This document shows, piece by piece, positions 25,721 through 33,357 of a DNA stretch of 64,000 bases (position 1 is its first letter; each line of letters begins with the position of its first letter). Where the stretch lies: positions 62,001 through 126,000 of the forward strand of contig CAVXNC010000018.1 in assembly GCA_963762865.1 (NCBI GenBank), read 5' to 3'. This DNA comes from DATHAP01 sp963762865 (GTDB lineage: Bacteria > Actinomycetota > Actinomycetes > JACCUZ01). A model generated the notes under the pieces. It had not been told where the DNA came from and ran no database searches. It saw only the letters and a list, made by a program, of their open reading frames with translations. The translations under genes were made by a program, and so were the position numbers.

Positions 25721-26468
25721 CTAGTTGCGGGCGAAGACGGCGTACGTCACGAAGGGCTCGTCCATGACGCCTGAGGGGTGCACGGGACTGAGCTCGGCGA
25801 GCTCGGCCTCCACCACCTCGGCGGCGCCCTCGGGGTCCCAGCGCGAAGACGTAGGACTTCGTCATCAGGTTGCGGCCGTAGTCCGCCATCGTCACCTGGC
25901 GCGACCACGGGATCTCGACGGTCGCGACCTTGCGGTTCCACGGCTCACCGGCCAGCAGGTCGGCCGTCCACGAGTCGGCGGCATGCGGAGGAACGCCGCA
26001 GGCGGCGAAGACCCGGCGGTCGTGCTCGTGCAGCCACTGGACGCTCTGGTCGTGCTGGTTCCACCACAGCGCGAGCACCGCACCGGGCTTGAGGACGCGG
26101 AACGCCTCGGCCACCGACCGGTCGGCGTCGGTCCAGTGGAAGGACTGGGCGTAGGACACCAGGTCGAACTGGCCGTCGGCCAGTGGCAGCGCGTTGCCGT
26201 CGCCCACGACGGCCTGCACCCGCGAGGTGGAGCGCGCCCTCAGCACCCGCAGCGCGTCGATCCCCGGCTCGACGGCGGTGACCGTCGCGCCGCGGCCCGC
26301 GAGCGCGCGCGACGAGATCCCGGTGCCGGCGCCGACGTCGCACACCGACGACCACAGCAGCGGCTGGCCCATGGCCGACTCGAGGGCGTCGAAGAGCTGG
26401 GCAGGGTAGTCCGGCCGGTAGGCGTCGTAGTCCGCCGCGACCGCGTCGAAGAGCCGGCGCTCGGTCAC
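25721..26468 (-). pseudogene. Class I SAM-dependent methyltransferase, frameshifted near the C-terminus
   Basis: The GTG at 26468 starts VTERRLFDAVAADYDAYRPDYPAQLFDAL, followed by motif I VCDVGAGTGISSRALA, VTAVEPGIDALRVLRAR, FDLVSYAQSFHWTDADRSVAEAFRVLKPGAVLALWWNQHD and TKSYVFALGP. This is a UbiE/trans-aconitate methyltransferase-like protein. The frame is lost at the GGGG run (25832-25835 on the plus strand). Dropping one base restores EGAAEVVEAELAELSPVHP and an end at FVTYAVFARN and stop at 25721, total ~248 residues. The catalytic domain is complete before the break. Confidence 0.82.
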
Positions 26469-26499
26469 GGCCGCGCCGCAGCGATCGGCGCGTACGCCG

Positions 26500-27324
26500 T
26501 CATGGAGCCGTGCCCGCCTCATGGGCGCTGGCGAGGTTGAGCCGCGCGAAGGCCAGGCCCTCGGCGAGGTCGGCCTCGCGCTCGTCCCGGTTGACCGCTC
26601 GACGGGTGTTGATCTCGAGGACCACCGAACCGTCGAAGCCGGTGCGCGCGAGCCGCTCCAGCACGTCGGCGCAGGGCTGGTTGCCCCGGCCGGGCACCAG
26701 GTGCTCGTCCTTGTTGGACCCGGATCCGTCAGCGAGGTGGAGGTGCGAGAGCCGGTCCCCCAACGCGTCCAGCACCCGCACCGCGTCCGAGGCGGAGACA
26801 GCGGTGTGGGACAGGTCGAGCGTGACGTCGGGGACGTCCATCTCGAGCAGGTCCCAGTGCGGCAGGTAGGCGACCACCTCCCGGTTGCGCGCCTTCCACG
26901 GGAACATGTTCTCCACCGCGAAGCGCACGTCGGTCTCGCTCTGCATCCGCGCGATGCCCTCGACGAACCCGCGCGCGTAGTCCCGCTGCCACCGGAAGGG
27001 CGGGTGCACGACGACGGTCGGCGCACCGACGCGCTCGGCCGCCTCTCGTGCCCGGACCAGCTTGGTCCACGGGTCGGTCGACCACACCCGCTGCGTGAGC
27101 AGCAGGCACGGCGCGTGGATCGCGAGCACCGGCACGCCGTAGCGCTCGGACAGGCCGCGAAGCGCGTCCGGGTCCTGGCTCACCGGGTCGGTCCAGACCA
27201 TCACCTCCACGCCGTCGAAGCCGAGCGCGGCGGCCATCTCGAACGCGGTGGTGCAGGTCTCCGGGTAGCACGAGGCGGTGGACAGGGCGACCTTCGCGCC
27301 GGGCACCCTGACCGTGCGGCTCAT
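26500..27324 (-). CDS. Sugar phosphate isomerase/epimerase-like TIM-barrel protein
   Basis: This 274-residue AP-endonuclease-2/xylose-isomerase-like TIM barrel has the usual metal-site segments: GFDGVEVMVWTD, VHPPFRW, FAVENMFPW (Glu), LDLSHTAVSASDAV (Asp, His), LSHLHLADGSGSNKDEHLVPGRG (His) and VVLEINTRR (Glu). The reaction is unknown. The methyltransferase gene lies 31 bp downstream. A TAGGCT box sits six bases before the ATG, facing the divergent Cys-rich protein gene. Confidence 0.88.
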   Translation of the reverse strand: MSRTVRVPGAKVALSTASCYPETCTTAFEMAAALGFDGVEVMVWTDPVSQDPDALRGLSERYGVPVLAIHAPCLLLTQRVWSTDPWTKLVRAREAAERVGAPTVVVHPPFRWQRDYARGFVEGIARMQSETDVRFAVENMFPWKARNREVVAYLPHWDLLEMDVPDVTLDLSHTAVSASDAVRVLDALGDRLSHLHLADGSGSNKDEHLVPGRGNQPCADVLERLARTGFDGSVVLEINTRRAVNRDEREADLAEGLAFARLNLASAHEAGTAP

Positions 27325-27330
27325 GTCGTC

Positions 27331-27336
27331 AGCCTA
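27331..27336 (-). promoter_or_regulatory. -10 box (TAGGCT) of the TIM-barrel gene
   Basis: TAGGCT on the minus strand lies six bases before the ATG at 27324. Confidence 0.55.
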
Positions 27337-27354
27337 TGTCCGCCCGACGGGACG

Positions 27355-27360
27355 TAAGGT
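27355..27360 (+). promoter_or_regulatory. -10 box (TAAGGT) of the Cys-rich protein gene
   Basis: TAAGGT lies seven bases before the GTG at 27368. The opposing box for the TIM-barrel gene ends 18 bp away, so the two promoters are back to back. Confidence 0.5.
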
Positions 27361-27367
27361 GGGCCAC

Positions 27368-28117
27368 GTGCCCGAGGTACCCCTTGACTTCCCCCGCGCG
27401 TGGGTCGAGTTCCCGAACCCCGACGACGCCGAGCAGAGCTTCCGCTGCGACCTGACCTGGCTGACGTCCAGCTGGACATGCATCTTCGGCAACGGGTGTC
27501 AGGGCATCTACGCCGACCAGCCCGAGGGTGTCGGCTGCTGCACCCTCGGAGCGCACTTCTCGGACAAGGACGACGAGAAGCGGGTCAAAGGCTTCGTCAA
27601 GCAGCTCACCCCGGAGACCTGGCAGCACTACGACCCCAAGAAGTGGACCGAGAAGGACGAGGACGGTGCGCGCAAGACCCGGGTCGTCGACGGCGCGTGC
27701 ATCTTCGCCAACCGTCCCGGCTTCGAGGGCGGCGAGGGCTGCGCGCTGCACGGGCTGGCGCTCCGTACCGGCCGGCACTTCCTCGAGACCAAGCCCGACG
27801 TCTGCTGGCAGCTACCGATCCGCCGCACCTACGAGCACGTCGAGCGGGCCGACGGCACCGAGGTGCTGACGACGGTCATCGCGGAGTACGACCGGCGCGG
27901 CTGGGGCCCCGGCGGTCACGACCTCGACTGGTACTGCAGCGGCAACACCGAGGCGCACGTCGGCGCCGAGCCGGTCTACGTCTCGATGCGCGCCGAGCTG
28001 GTCGAGCTGATGGGGCAGAAGGGCTACGACGAGCTGTCCAGGCTGGCGGAGGAGCACCTCTCGTCGCGCCGCCGCTTCGCGCTGCACCCGGCCGACCCGA
28101 AGACCCGCCGCCGCTAG
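27368..28117 (+). CDS. Conserved cysteine-rich protein (YkgJ/DUF3109-like metal-binding)
   Basis: This 249-residue soluble protein starts at the GTG at 27368. Cysteines occur in clusters: FRCDLTWLTSSWTCIFGNGCQG, EGVGCCTLGAHFSDKDDE, GACIFANRPGFEGGEGCALH, DVCWQ and DWYCSG. The CC and C-x-N-x-PG-x...GCALH arrangement recalls the Fe/Zn-chelating YkgJ and DUF3109 families, so a metal or Fe-S site is likely. No function is established. It precedes PIG-L deacetylase and radA on the same strand, each with its own leaderless-type box. Confidence 0.75.
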   Translation: MPEVPLDFPRAWVEFPNPDDAEQSFRCDLTWLTSSWTCIFGNGCQGIYADQPEGVGCCTLGAHFSDKDDEKRVKGFVKQLTPETWQHYDPKKWTEKDEDGARKTRVVDGACIFANRPGFEGGEGCALHGLALRTGRHFLETKPDVCWQLPIRRTYEHVERADGTEVLTTVIAEYDRRGWGPGGHDLDWYCSGNTEAHVGAEPVYVSMRAELVELMGQKGYDELSRLAEEHLSSRRRFALHPADPKTRRR

Positions 28118-28133
28118 GACGGGACGCGGCGGC
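28107..28133 (+). terminator. Hairpin overlapping the Cys-rich protein stop
   Basis: GCCGCCGC at 28107-28114 pairs with GCGGCGGC at 28126-28133 across an 11-base loop containing the stop codon. No T-tract follows. Confidence 0.4.
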
Positions 28134-28143
28134 CCCGTCGCCC

Positions 28144-28149
28144 TACGAT
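28144..28149 (+). promoter_or_regulatory. -10 box (TACGAT) of the PIG-L deacetylase gene
   Basis: TACGAT lies six bases before the ATG at 28156. Confidence 0.55.
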
Positions 28150-28155
28150 CCCGCC

Positions 28156-28866
28156 ATGAGCGGCGACAACCCCCTCGGCACCGTCCTGGCCGTCTGGGCC
28201 CACCCGGACGACGAGTCCTACCTGTGCGCCGGGCTGATGGCCCGCGCGGTGCGGGCCGGTGACCGCGTCGTCTGCATCACCGCGACACGCGGCGAGCTCG
28301 GCTCGCCCGACGAGGAGAAGTGGCCGCCCGGCGCGCCGCTCGCCGCCGTGCGCACCGCCGAGATGGAGGCGGCCCTGGCTGTCCTGGGGATCACCGAGCA
28401 CCACTGGCTGGACTACCCGGACGGCGGCTGTGCGCAGGTCGACCAGGACGAGGCCGTCCGCCGGGTCGCTGAAGTCATGGCCGAGGTACGGCCCGACACG
28501 GTGCTGACCTTCGGCCCCGACGGGATGACCGGCCACGACGACCACCAGGCCGCCTGCCGCTGGGCGACTGCGGCCTTCGGCCAGGTGGGCCGGCCGGGCG
28601 CCCTGCTCGCGTACGCCACGAAGACCCCCGACTGGAACGCCCGCTTCGTCGCGTCGCTCGACGAGCAGAACGTCTTCATGGGGTTCACACCGCCGGCCAC
28701 GCCGGTCGAGGAGCTCGTCATCCACGAGGAGCTGGCCGGGGACCTGTTGGACGCCAAGGTCCGCGCGCTGATGTCGATGCCCAGCCAGGTGATGCCGTTG
28801 ATCGACGCCGTGGGACCGGACACCTACCGCGAGGCGATGGCCCTGGAGGCGTTCCGCCGGCCCTGA
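28156..28866 (+). CDS. PIG-L family LmbE-like deacetylase
   Basis: This 236-residue zinc-dependent deacetylase begins with the signature VWAHPDDESYLCAGLMARAV (metal His, catalytic Asp, Asp/Glu) and has GHDDHQAAC carrying the second metal His. The family includes MshB (mycothiol synthesis) and Mca (mycothiol S-conjugate amidase), and many antibiotic or glycan deacetylases. It is shorter than MshB and Mca, so I do not assign either. It is followed by a hairpin and radA. Confidence 0.9.
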   Translation: MSGDNPLGTVLAVWAHPDDESYLCAGLMARAVRAGDRVVCITATRGELGSPDEEKWPPGAPLAAVRTAEMEAALAVLGITEHHWLDYPDGGCAQVDQDEAVRRVAEVMAEVRPDTVLTFGPDGMTGHDDHQAACRWATAAFGQVGRPGALLAYATKTPDWNARFVASLDEQNVFMGFTPPATPVEELVIHEELAGDLLDAKVRALMSMPSQVMPLIDAVGPDTYREAMALEAFRRP

Positions 28867-28891
28867 GCGGGAGCCGGCCGGCGCGACGCCC

Positions 28892-28909
28892 GAGCGGGTC
28901 CGCCCGCTC
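28892..28909 (+). terminator. Intrinsic terminator-like hairpin after the PIG-L gene
   Basis: GAGCGGG-TCCG-CCCGCTC is a perfect 7-bp stem with a four-base loop, followed within eight bases by GGGTTT. Confidence 0.5.
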
Positions 28910-28936
28910 CTGCAGGGTTTCGTCCGTGGTCCGACC

Positions 28937-28942
28937 TACGCT
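28937..28942 (+). promoter_or_regulatory. -10 box (TACGCT) of radA
   Basis: TACGCT lies seven bases before the ATG at 28950 and supports that start over the upstream in-frame GTG. Confidence 0.5.
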
Positions 28943-28949
28943 CGCCGAC

Positions 28950-30359
28950 ATGAGCCGCACCGCCGTCCGCGAGCGTCCCGCCTACCGCTGCGCCGAGTGC
29001 GGGTGGGCGACCACGAAGTGGGTCGGGCGGTGCGGGGAGTGCCAGGCCTGGGGGACGGTCACCGACATGTCCGCCCCGGTCGTACGCACGACGGCGCCCG
29101 GTCCGGTCAGCAACCCCGCCCTCCCGATCGGCGAGGTCAGCGTCGAGGCGGCCAGGGCGGTGCCCACCGGGGTCGACGAGCTCGACCGGGTGCTCGGCGG
29201 CGGGCTGGTGCCGGGCTCGGTCGTGCTGCTCGCCGGCGAGCCGGGGGTGGGCAAGTCGACGCTGCTGCTCGACGTGGCCGCGCGGGTCGCCGAGCGCGGC
29301 CGGGCGCTCTACGTCACCGGCGAGGAGTCGGCCGCCCAGGTCCGGCTCCGCGCCGACCGGATCGGCGCGGTGCGCGACGACCTGATGCTCGCCGCCGAGA
29401 CCGACCTGGCCGCCGTGCTCGGCCACATCGACGCCGTGCAACCCACCGTCCTGGTCGTCGACTCGGTGCAGACCATCGCGAGCGCCGAGATCGACGGCTC
29501 ACCCGGCAACGTCAGCCAGGTCCGGGAGGTGGCGGCCGCGTTGATCCGGGTCGCCAAGGACCGCAACATCGCGACGGTGCTCGTCGGCCACGTCACCAAG
29601 GACGGCTCGGTGGCCGGCCCGCGGATCCTCGAGCACCTCGTCGACGTGGTGCTGCAGTTCGAGGGCGAGCGGCACTCCCGGCTGCGGATGGTACGCGGCA
29701 TCAAGAACCGGCACGGCGCCTCCGACGAGGTGGGCTGCTTCGACCTCTCCGACGAGGGCATCGAGGGACTCGCCGACCCGAGCGGGCTCTTCCTGTCCCA
29801 GCGCCGCGAGGCGGTGGCCGGCACCTGCGTGACGGTCACCATCGAGGGGAAGCGACCGTTGGTGGCCGAGGTGCAGGCGCTGCTCGCGCCGTCGCACCTG
29901 TCCTCACCACGCCGGACCACCAGCGGTCTCGACAGCGGCCGGCTGGCGATGGTGCTCGCCGTCCTGCAGCGACGCGGCGGCGAGAAGATCCGGATGTCGT
30001 CGACCGCCGCAAGTGACGTCTACGCCTCCACCGTCGGCGGGGTCAGGCTCACCGAGCCGGCCACCGACCTGGCGGTCGCGCTGGCGGTCGCGGGTGCCGC
30101 GCAGAACGACCCGCTGGCCACCGGCCTGGTCGCCATCGGGGAGGTCGGCCTGGCCGGCGAGATCCGCCGGGTCACCGGCACGGCGCGCCGGCTGGCCGAG
30201 GCCGCGCGGCTCGGGTTCACCCACGCGATGGTGCCCCCGGACCCCGGCCGGGTCCCCGACGGCATCGAGGTCATCGAGGTCACCGACCTGGCGATGGCCC
30301 TGCGCGTCGCCTTTCCCGGAGCGGACGTGGTCCCGTTCGCGAACCGCCGAGCACGCTGA
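28950..30359 (+). CDS. radA: DNA repair protein RadA
   Basis: This 469-residue protein has the complete RadA layout. A zinc finger (YRCAECGWATTKWVGRCGECQAWG) is followed by a RecA-like ATPase with Walker A GEPGVGKST and VLVVDSVQTI. The RadA-specific KNRHG motif lies in MVRGIKNRHGASDEVGCF. A Lon-protease-like C-terminal domain follows (KIRMSSTAASDVYASTVGGVRLTEPATDLAVALAVAGA). It drives branch migration in recombinational repair. disA follows 95 bp downstream, a conserved pairing. Confidence 0.96.
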   Translation: MSRTAVRERPAYRCAECGWATTKWVGRCGECQAWGTVTDMSAPVVRTTAPGPVSNPALPIGEVSVEAARAVPTGVDELDRVLGGGLVPGSVVLLAGEPGVGKSTLLLDVAARVAERGRALYVTGEESAAQVRLRADRIGAVRDDLMLAAETDLAAVLGHIDAVQPTVLVVDSVQTIASAEIDGSPGNVSQVREVAAALIRVAKDRNIATVLVGHVTKDGSVAGPRILEHLVDVVLQFEGERHSRLRMVRGIKNRHGASDEVGCFDLSDEGIEGLADPSGLFLSQRREAVAGTCVTVTIEGKRPLVAEVQALLAPSHLSSPRRTTSGLDSGRLAMVLAVLQRRGGEKIRMSSTAASDVYASTVGGVRLTEPATDLAVALAVAGAAQNDPLATGLVAIGEVGLAGEIRRVTGTARRLAEAARLGFTHAMVPPDPGRVPDGIEVIEVTDLAMALRVAFPGADVVPFANRRAR

Positions 30360-30454
30360 AGCGTCACCATCTCGTAACCCGCGCGTTGGCTCCGGCCGGG
30401 CATCCGGCACGGATAGACTCCCTCGCGATCAGAGCCCACGAGCAGGAGCGGTGA

Positions 30455-31540
30455 GTGCCAGGCACCGAACGGTCCGACGACCCGCTGCGCACGACGCTCG
30501 CAGCGGTCGCCCCCGGCACCACGCTGCGTGACGGCCTGGAGCGGATCCTGCGCGGCGGCACGGGGGCGCTCATCGTCCTCGGCTACGACAAGGTCGTCGA
30601 GGAGCTGTGCACCGGCGGCTTCGTGCTCGACGTCGAGTTCAGCGCCACCCGGCTGCGCGAGCTGGCCAAGATGGACGGCGCGATCGTCGTCGACCGCGAC
30701 TGCACGCGCATCGTGCGCGCGGCCGTCCAGATGGTCCCCGACCCGGCGATCCCCACCGACGAGTCCGGCACCCGGCACCGCACCGCCGACCGGGTCAACA
30801 AGCAGACCGACCTGCCGGTCATCTCCGTCAGCCAGTCGATGAGCATCATCGCGATCTACGTCGACGGCCAGCGCTACGTCCTCGAGGCCTCCACGCAGAT
30901 CCTGTCCCGCGCCAACCAGGCGCTGGCCACCCTGGAGCGCTACAAGCTCCGCCTCGACGAGGTCTCCGGCACGCTGTCCGCCCTCGAGATCGAGGACCTC
31001 GTCACCGTCCGCGACGTCGCCGCGGTCGCCCAGCGCCTCGAGATGGTGCGGCGCATCGCCGGCGAGATCGAGTCGTACGTCGTCGAGCTCGGCACCGACG
31101 GCCGCCTGCTCACGCTGCAGCTCGACGAGCTGATCGCCGGGGTCGAGCCCGACCGCGAGCTGATCGCCCGCGACTACCTGCCGGCGGCCACCGGACGGAA
31201 GTCGCGCACCGTCGCCGACGTGATGGCCGACCTGGACCTGCTCGACTCCCTCGAGCTGCTCGACCACGCGGCTGTCGCGCGGGCCCTGGGCTACGCGGGC
31301 GGGGAGGGCCTCGACGCGGCCGTCAGCCCGCGCGGCTACCGGCTGCTCGCCCGGGTGCCGCGACTGCCCGGCACCGTGGTCGACCGGCTGGTCGAGCACT
31401 TCGGCAGCCTGCAGAAGCTGCTCGCCGCCAGCATCGACGACCTGCAGACGGTTGACGGCGTCGGCGAGTCGCGCGCCCGGTCGATCCGCGAGGGCCTCTC
31501 GCGACTGGCCGAGTCGTCGATCCTCGAGCGCTACGTCTGA
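30455..31540 (+). CDS. disA: DNA integrity scanning diadenylate cyclase
   Basis: This 361-residue protein has the N-terminal DAC domain with both catalytic motifs intact: DGA in LAKMDGAIVVDRDC and RHR in SGTRHRTADRV. A linker helical domain and C-terminal HhH DNA-binding domain follow (LVEHFGSLQKLLAASIDDLQTVDGVGESRARSIREGL). It should convert two ATP to c-di-AMP and scan DNA for branched structures; RadA is known to inhibit DisA in other bacteria. The GTG at 30455 has GCAGGAG upstream, and a TAGACT box at 30414-30419 gives a short leader, unlike its leaderless neighbours. Confidence 0.95.
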   Translation: MPGTERSDDPLRTTLAAVAPGTTLRDGLERILRGGTGALIVLGYDKVVEELCTGGFVLDVEFSATRLRELAKMDGAIVVDRDCTRIVRAAVQMVPDPAIPTDESGTRHRTADRVNKQTDLPVISVSQSMSIIAIYVDGQRYVLEASTQILSRANQALATLERYKLRLDEVSGTLSALEIEDLVTVRDVAAVAQRLEMVRRIAGEIESYVVELGTDGRLLTLQLDELIAGVEPDRELIARDYLPAATGRKSRTVADVMADLDLLDSLELLDHAAVARALGYAGGEGLDAAVSPRGYRLLARVPRLPGTVVDRLVEHFGSLQKLLAASIDDLQTVDGVGESRARSIREGLSRLAESSILERYV

Positions 31541-31564
31541 CCGGCGACCCTTCTGACGAAACGG

Positions 31565-32038
31565 CTACCGGCCGGCGAGCCAACCGCGAAGCACCGTGAC
31601 GACCAGGTCGTGGTCCTCGAGCTGGGGCAGCCCAGAGACTGCGACCACTCCGACCGGGCCGACACCACGGACCAGCAGCGGGAACGCACCGCCGTGCGCG
31701 GCGTAGTCCGCGCTCGGCACGGCGTACTTGTCCTCGAGGGTGGTCCCCTGGTCCCGGCAGAGCTGCCCGACGTGCAGCGAGCTGCGCCCGAAGCGGCGCA
31801 CCACGTTGCCCTTGCGCCGGATCCACTCGTCGTTGTCCGCGACCGTGCCGGGCAGGGCCGCGTGGAAGAGCTGCCGCCCGGCCAGCTCGATGTCGATGAC
31901 CACGCCGGCACCGCGGCGGCGCGCCTCCTCGACCAGCGCGACCCCGAAGGCCCACGCCACGTCCTCGTCGAAGCCGTCGTGCTGCAGCTCGGCCTCCTGG
32001 GCCACCAGCTCGGCCACCGTCGGCCAGTCCTCGCTCAT
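31565..32038 (-). CDS. UPF0303 / GlcG-HbpS-like heme-degrading domain protein
   Basis: This 157-residue protein matches the UPF0303 family: DVAWAFGVALVEEARRRGAGVVIDIELAGRQLFHAALPGTVADNDEWIRRKGNVVRRFGRSSLHVG and PSADYAAHGGAFPLLVRGVGPVGVVAVSGLPQLEDHDLVV. The fold is that of GlcG/HbpS-like proteins; the function is unknown. The ATG at 32038 overlaps the stop of the upstream methylase (ATGA), so the two are cotranslated. It is convergent with disA. Confidence 0.88.
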   Translation of the reverse strand: MSEDWPTVAELVAQEAELQHDGFDEDVAWAFGVALVEEARRRGAGVVIDIELAGRQLFHAALPGTVADNDEWIRRKGNVVRRFGRSSLHVGQLCRDQGTTLEDKYAVPSADYAAHGGAFPLLVRGVGPVGVVAVSGLPQLEDHDLVVTVLRGWLAGR

Positions 32039-32877
32039 GACAGGCAGCGTGCCACGGCGCTCCCCACCACGACGGTCGCGTCGTGCTCCTCCGACGTCAC
32101 CACCGTGGCGGTCAGACCCGCTGACCGCAGCACGCCGGCCGCCGCCTCGGCCTGGCGGGCGCTCGCCTCGGTGAGCAGGTGGCCACCCGGTGCCAGCCAC
32201 CGGGACGCTTCCGCGGAAACGCGGCGCAGCACGTCGAGGCCGTCCGGCCCGCCGTCCAGGGTGGCGACCGGCTCGTGCAGCCGGGCCTCGGCGGGCATCA
32301 GGTCGAGCTCCGCAGTCGGCACGTAGGGCACGTTGGCCAGCAGCACGTCGACCACGCCTCTCAGCCCTGCGGGCAACGGCTCGAAGAGATCTCCCTCGAG
32401 CACCTGACCGCCCAGCGGCTGCACGTTGCGCCGGGCGCACGCCACCGCCACCGGGTCGACGTCGGCGGCGTGCAGCTCGGCGCTGCCCAGCATCGTCGCC
32501 AGCGCGACTCCAAGCGCACCGCTGCCGCAGCACAGGTCGACGACCACGGTCCGACGCCGAACCGCGTCGGCGCCGGCACCGGCGGGCCCGCCTGCTGGCG
32601 CGGACCGGACGAGCTCGGCAGCGTGCTCGACCAGGAACTCGGTGCGGGGCCGCGGCCGGAAGACGCCCGGGTCGACCTGGATGCGCAGCCCGCAGAACTC
32701 GGCCCACCCCAGCACGTGCTCGAGCGGCTCCCCGCCAACCCGGCGGTCGACCATCGTGGTCAGCTCGGCCGGCGAGCCCGCCGTCTCCTCCAGAAGTGCC
32801 GCCTCGTCCTCGGCGAACACGCAGCCGGCGGCGCGCAGCCGCGCGACGAGAGCCGAATCGGGCACGCGGCCGAGCAT
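32035..32877 (-). CDS. PrmC/HemK-related glutamine methyltransferase-like protein
   Basis: This 280-residue protein has an N-terminal helical domain (VDRRVGGEPLEHVLGWAEFCGLRIQVDPGVFRPRPRTEFLVEHA) and a Rossmann methyltransferase with VVVDLCCGSGALGVALA. The active-site tetrapeptide is NVPY rather than the NPPY of PrmC/HemK. This places it in the PrmC-related family often annotated as putative N5-glutamine methyltransferase, distinct from the release-factor methylase. It is followed by UPF0303 with a four-base overlap and preceded by cheW at 69 bp. Confidence 0.88.
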   Translation of the reverse strand: MLGRVPDSALVARLRAAGCVFAEDEAALLEETAGSPAELTTMVDRRVGGEPLEHVLGWAEFCGLRIQVDPGVFRPRPRTEFLVEHAAELVRSAPAGGPAGAGADAVRRRTVVVDLCCGSGALGVALATMLGSAELHAADVDPVAVACARRNVQPLGGQVLEGDLFEPLPAGLRGVVDVLLANVPYVPTAELDLMPAEARLHEPVATLDGGPDGLDVLRRVSAEASRWLAPGGHLLTEASARQAEAAAGVLRSAGLTATVVTSEEHDATVVVGSAVARCLS

Positions 32878-32946
32878 CGCAGGTGAGCCGGGTCGCCACC
32901 GGTCAGGACTGCAGATCGACCTCAGTGCGGGCGCGCACGTCAGCCG

Positions 32947-33357
32947 TCAGGCGGGCACCAGACCGGCGAGGGCCGTCAAGGACACGACGAAGACGGGGGT
33001 CTTGGCGGCGTCCCGGCGCACCTCGAGGACGTACGCCGGCAGGCCCAGGCCGCGCTGGCCCTCGGCCGGCACCAGGTCGTTGTCCGCCAGGACGGCGACC
33101 ACCTTGTCCACGGCCAGTCCCAGGACACCCTCGGCGACCTGCAGGACGAGGACGTCGCCCGGCACCGTCGGGTCGCCGCTGCCGCTGCGCAGGTCGACGA
33201 CCGGCACCGGCTGACCGCGCAGCACGAGGAGGCCGGTCACCGGAGCACGAGCCCCGGCCAGCGGTTCGATGCCGTTGGCCCGCACGACCTCGCGGACCTC
33301 GTCGAGCCGACCGGCCAGGACGCGTCCGTCCATGGCGAAGCTCACGTAGCCGTTCAC
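32947..33357 (-). CDS. cheW: CheW-like chemotaxis coupling protein
   Basis: This is a 136-residue single CheW domain: VSFAMDGRVLAGRLDEVREVVRANGIEPLAGARAPVTGLLVLRGQPVPVVDLRSG, then VAEGVLGLAVDKVVAVL. CheW bridges receptors and the CheA kinase. The GTG at 33357 overlaps the cheR stop (GTGA), making cheB-cheR-cheW one coupled operon. No cheA or receptor gene is in the window. Confidence 0.88.
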   Translation of the reverse strand: MNGYVSFAMDGRVLAGRLDEVREVVRANGIEPLAGARAPVTGLLVLRGQPVPVVDLRSGSGDPTVPGDVLVLQVAEGVLGLAVDKVVAVLADNDLVPAEGQRGLGLPAYVLEVRRDAAKTPVFVVSLTALAGLVPA

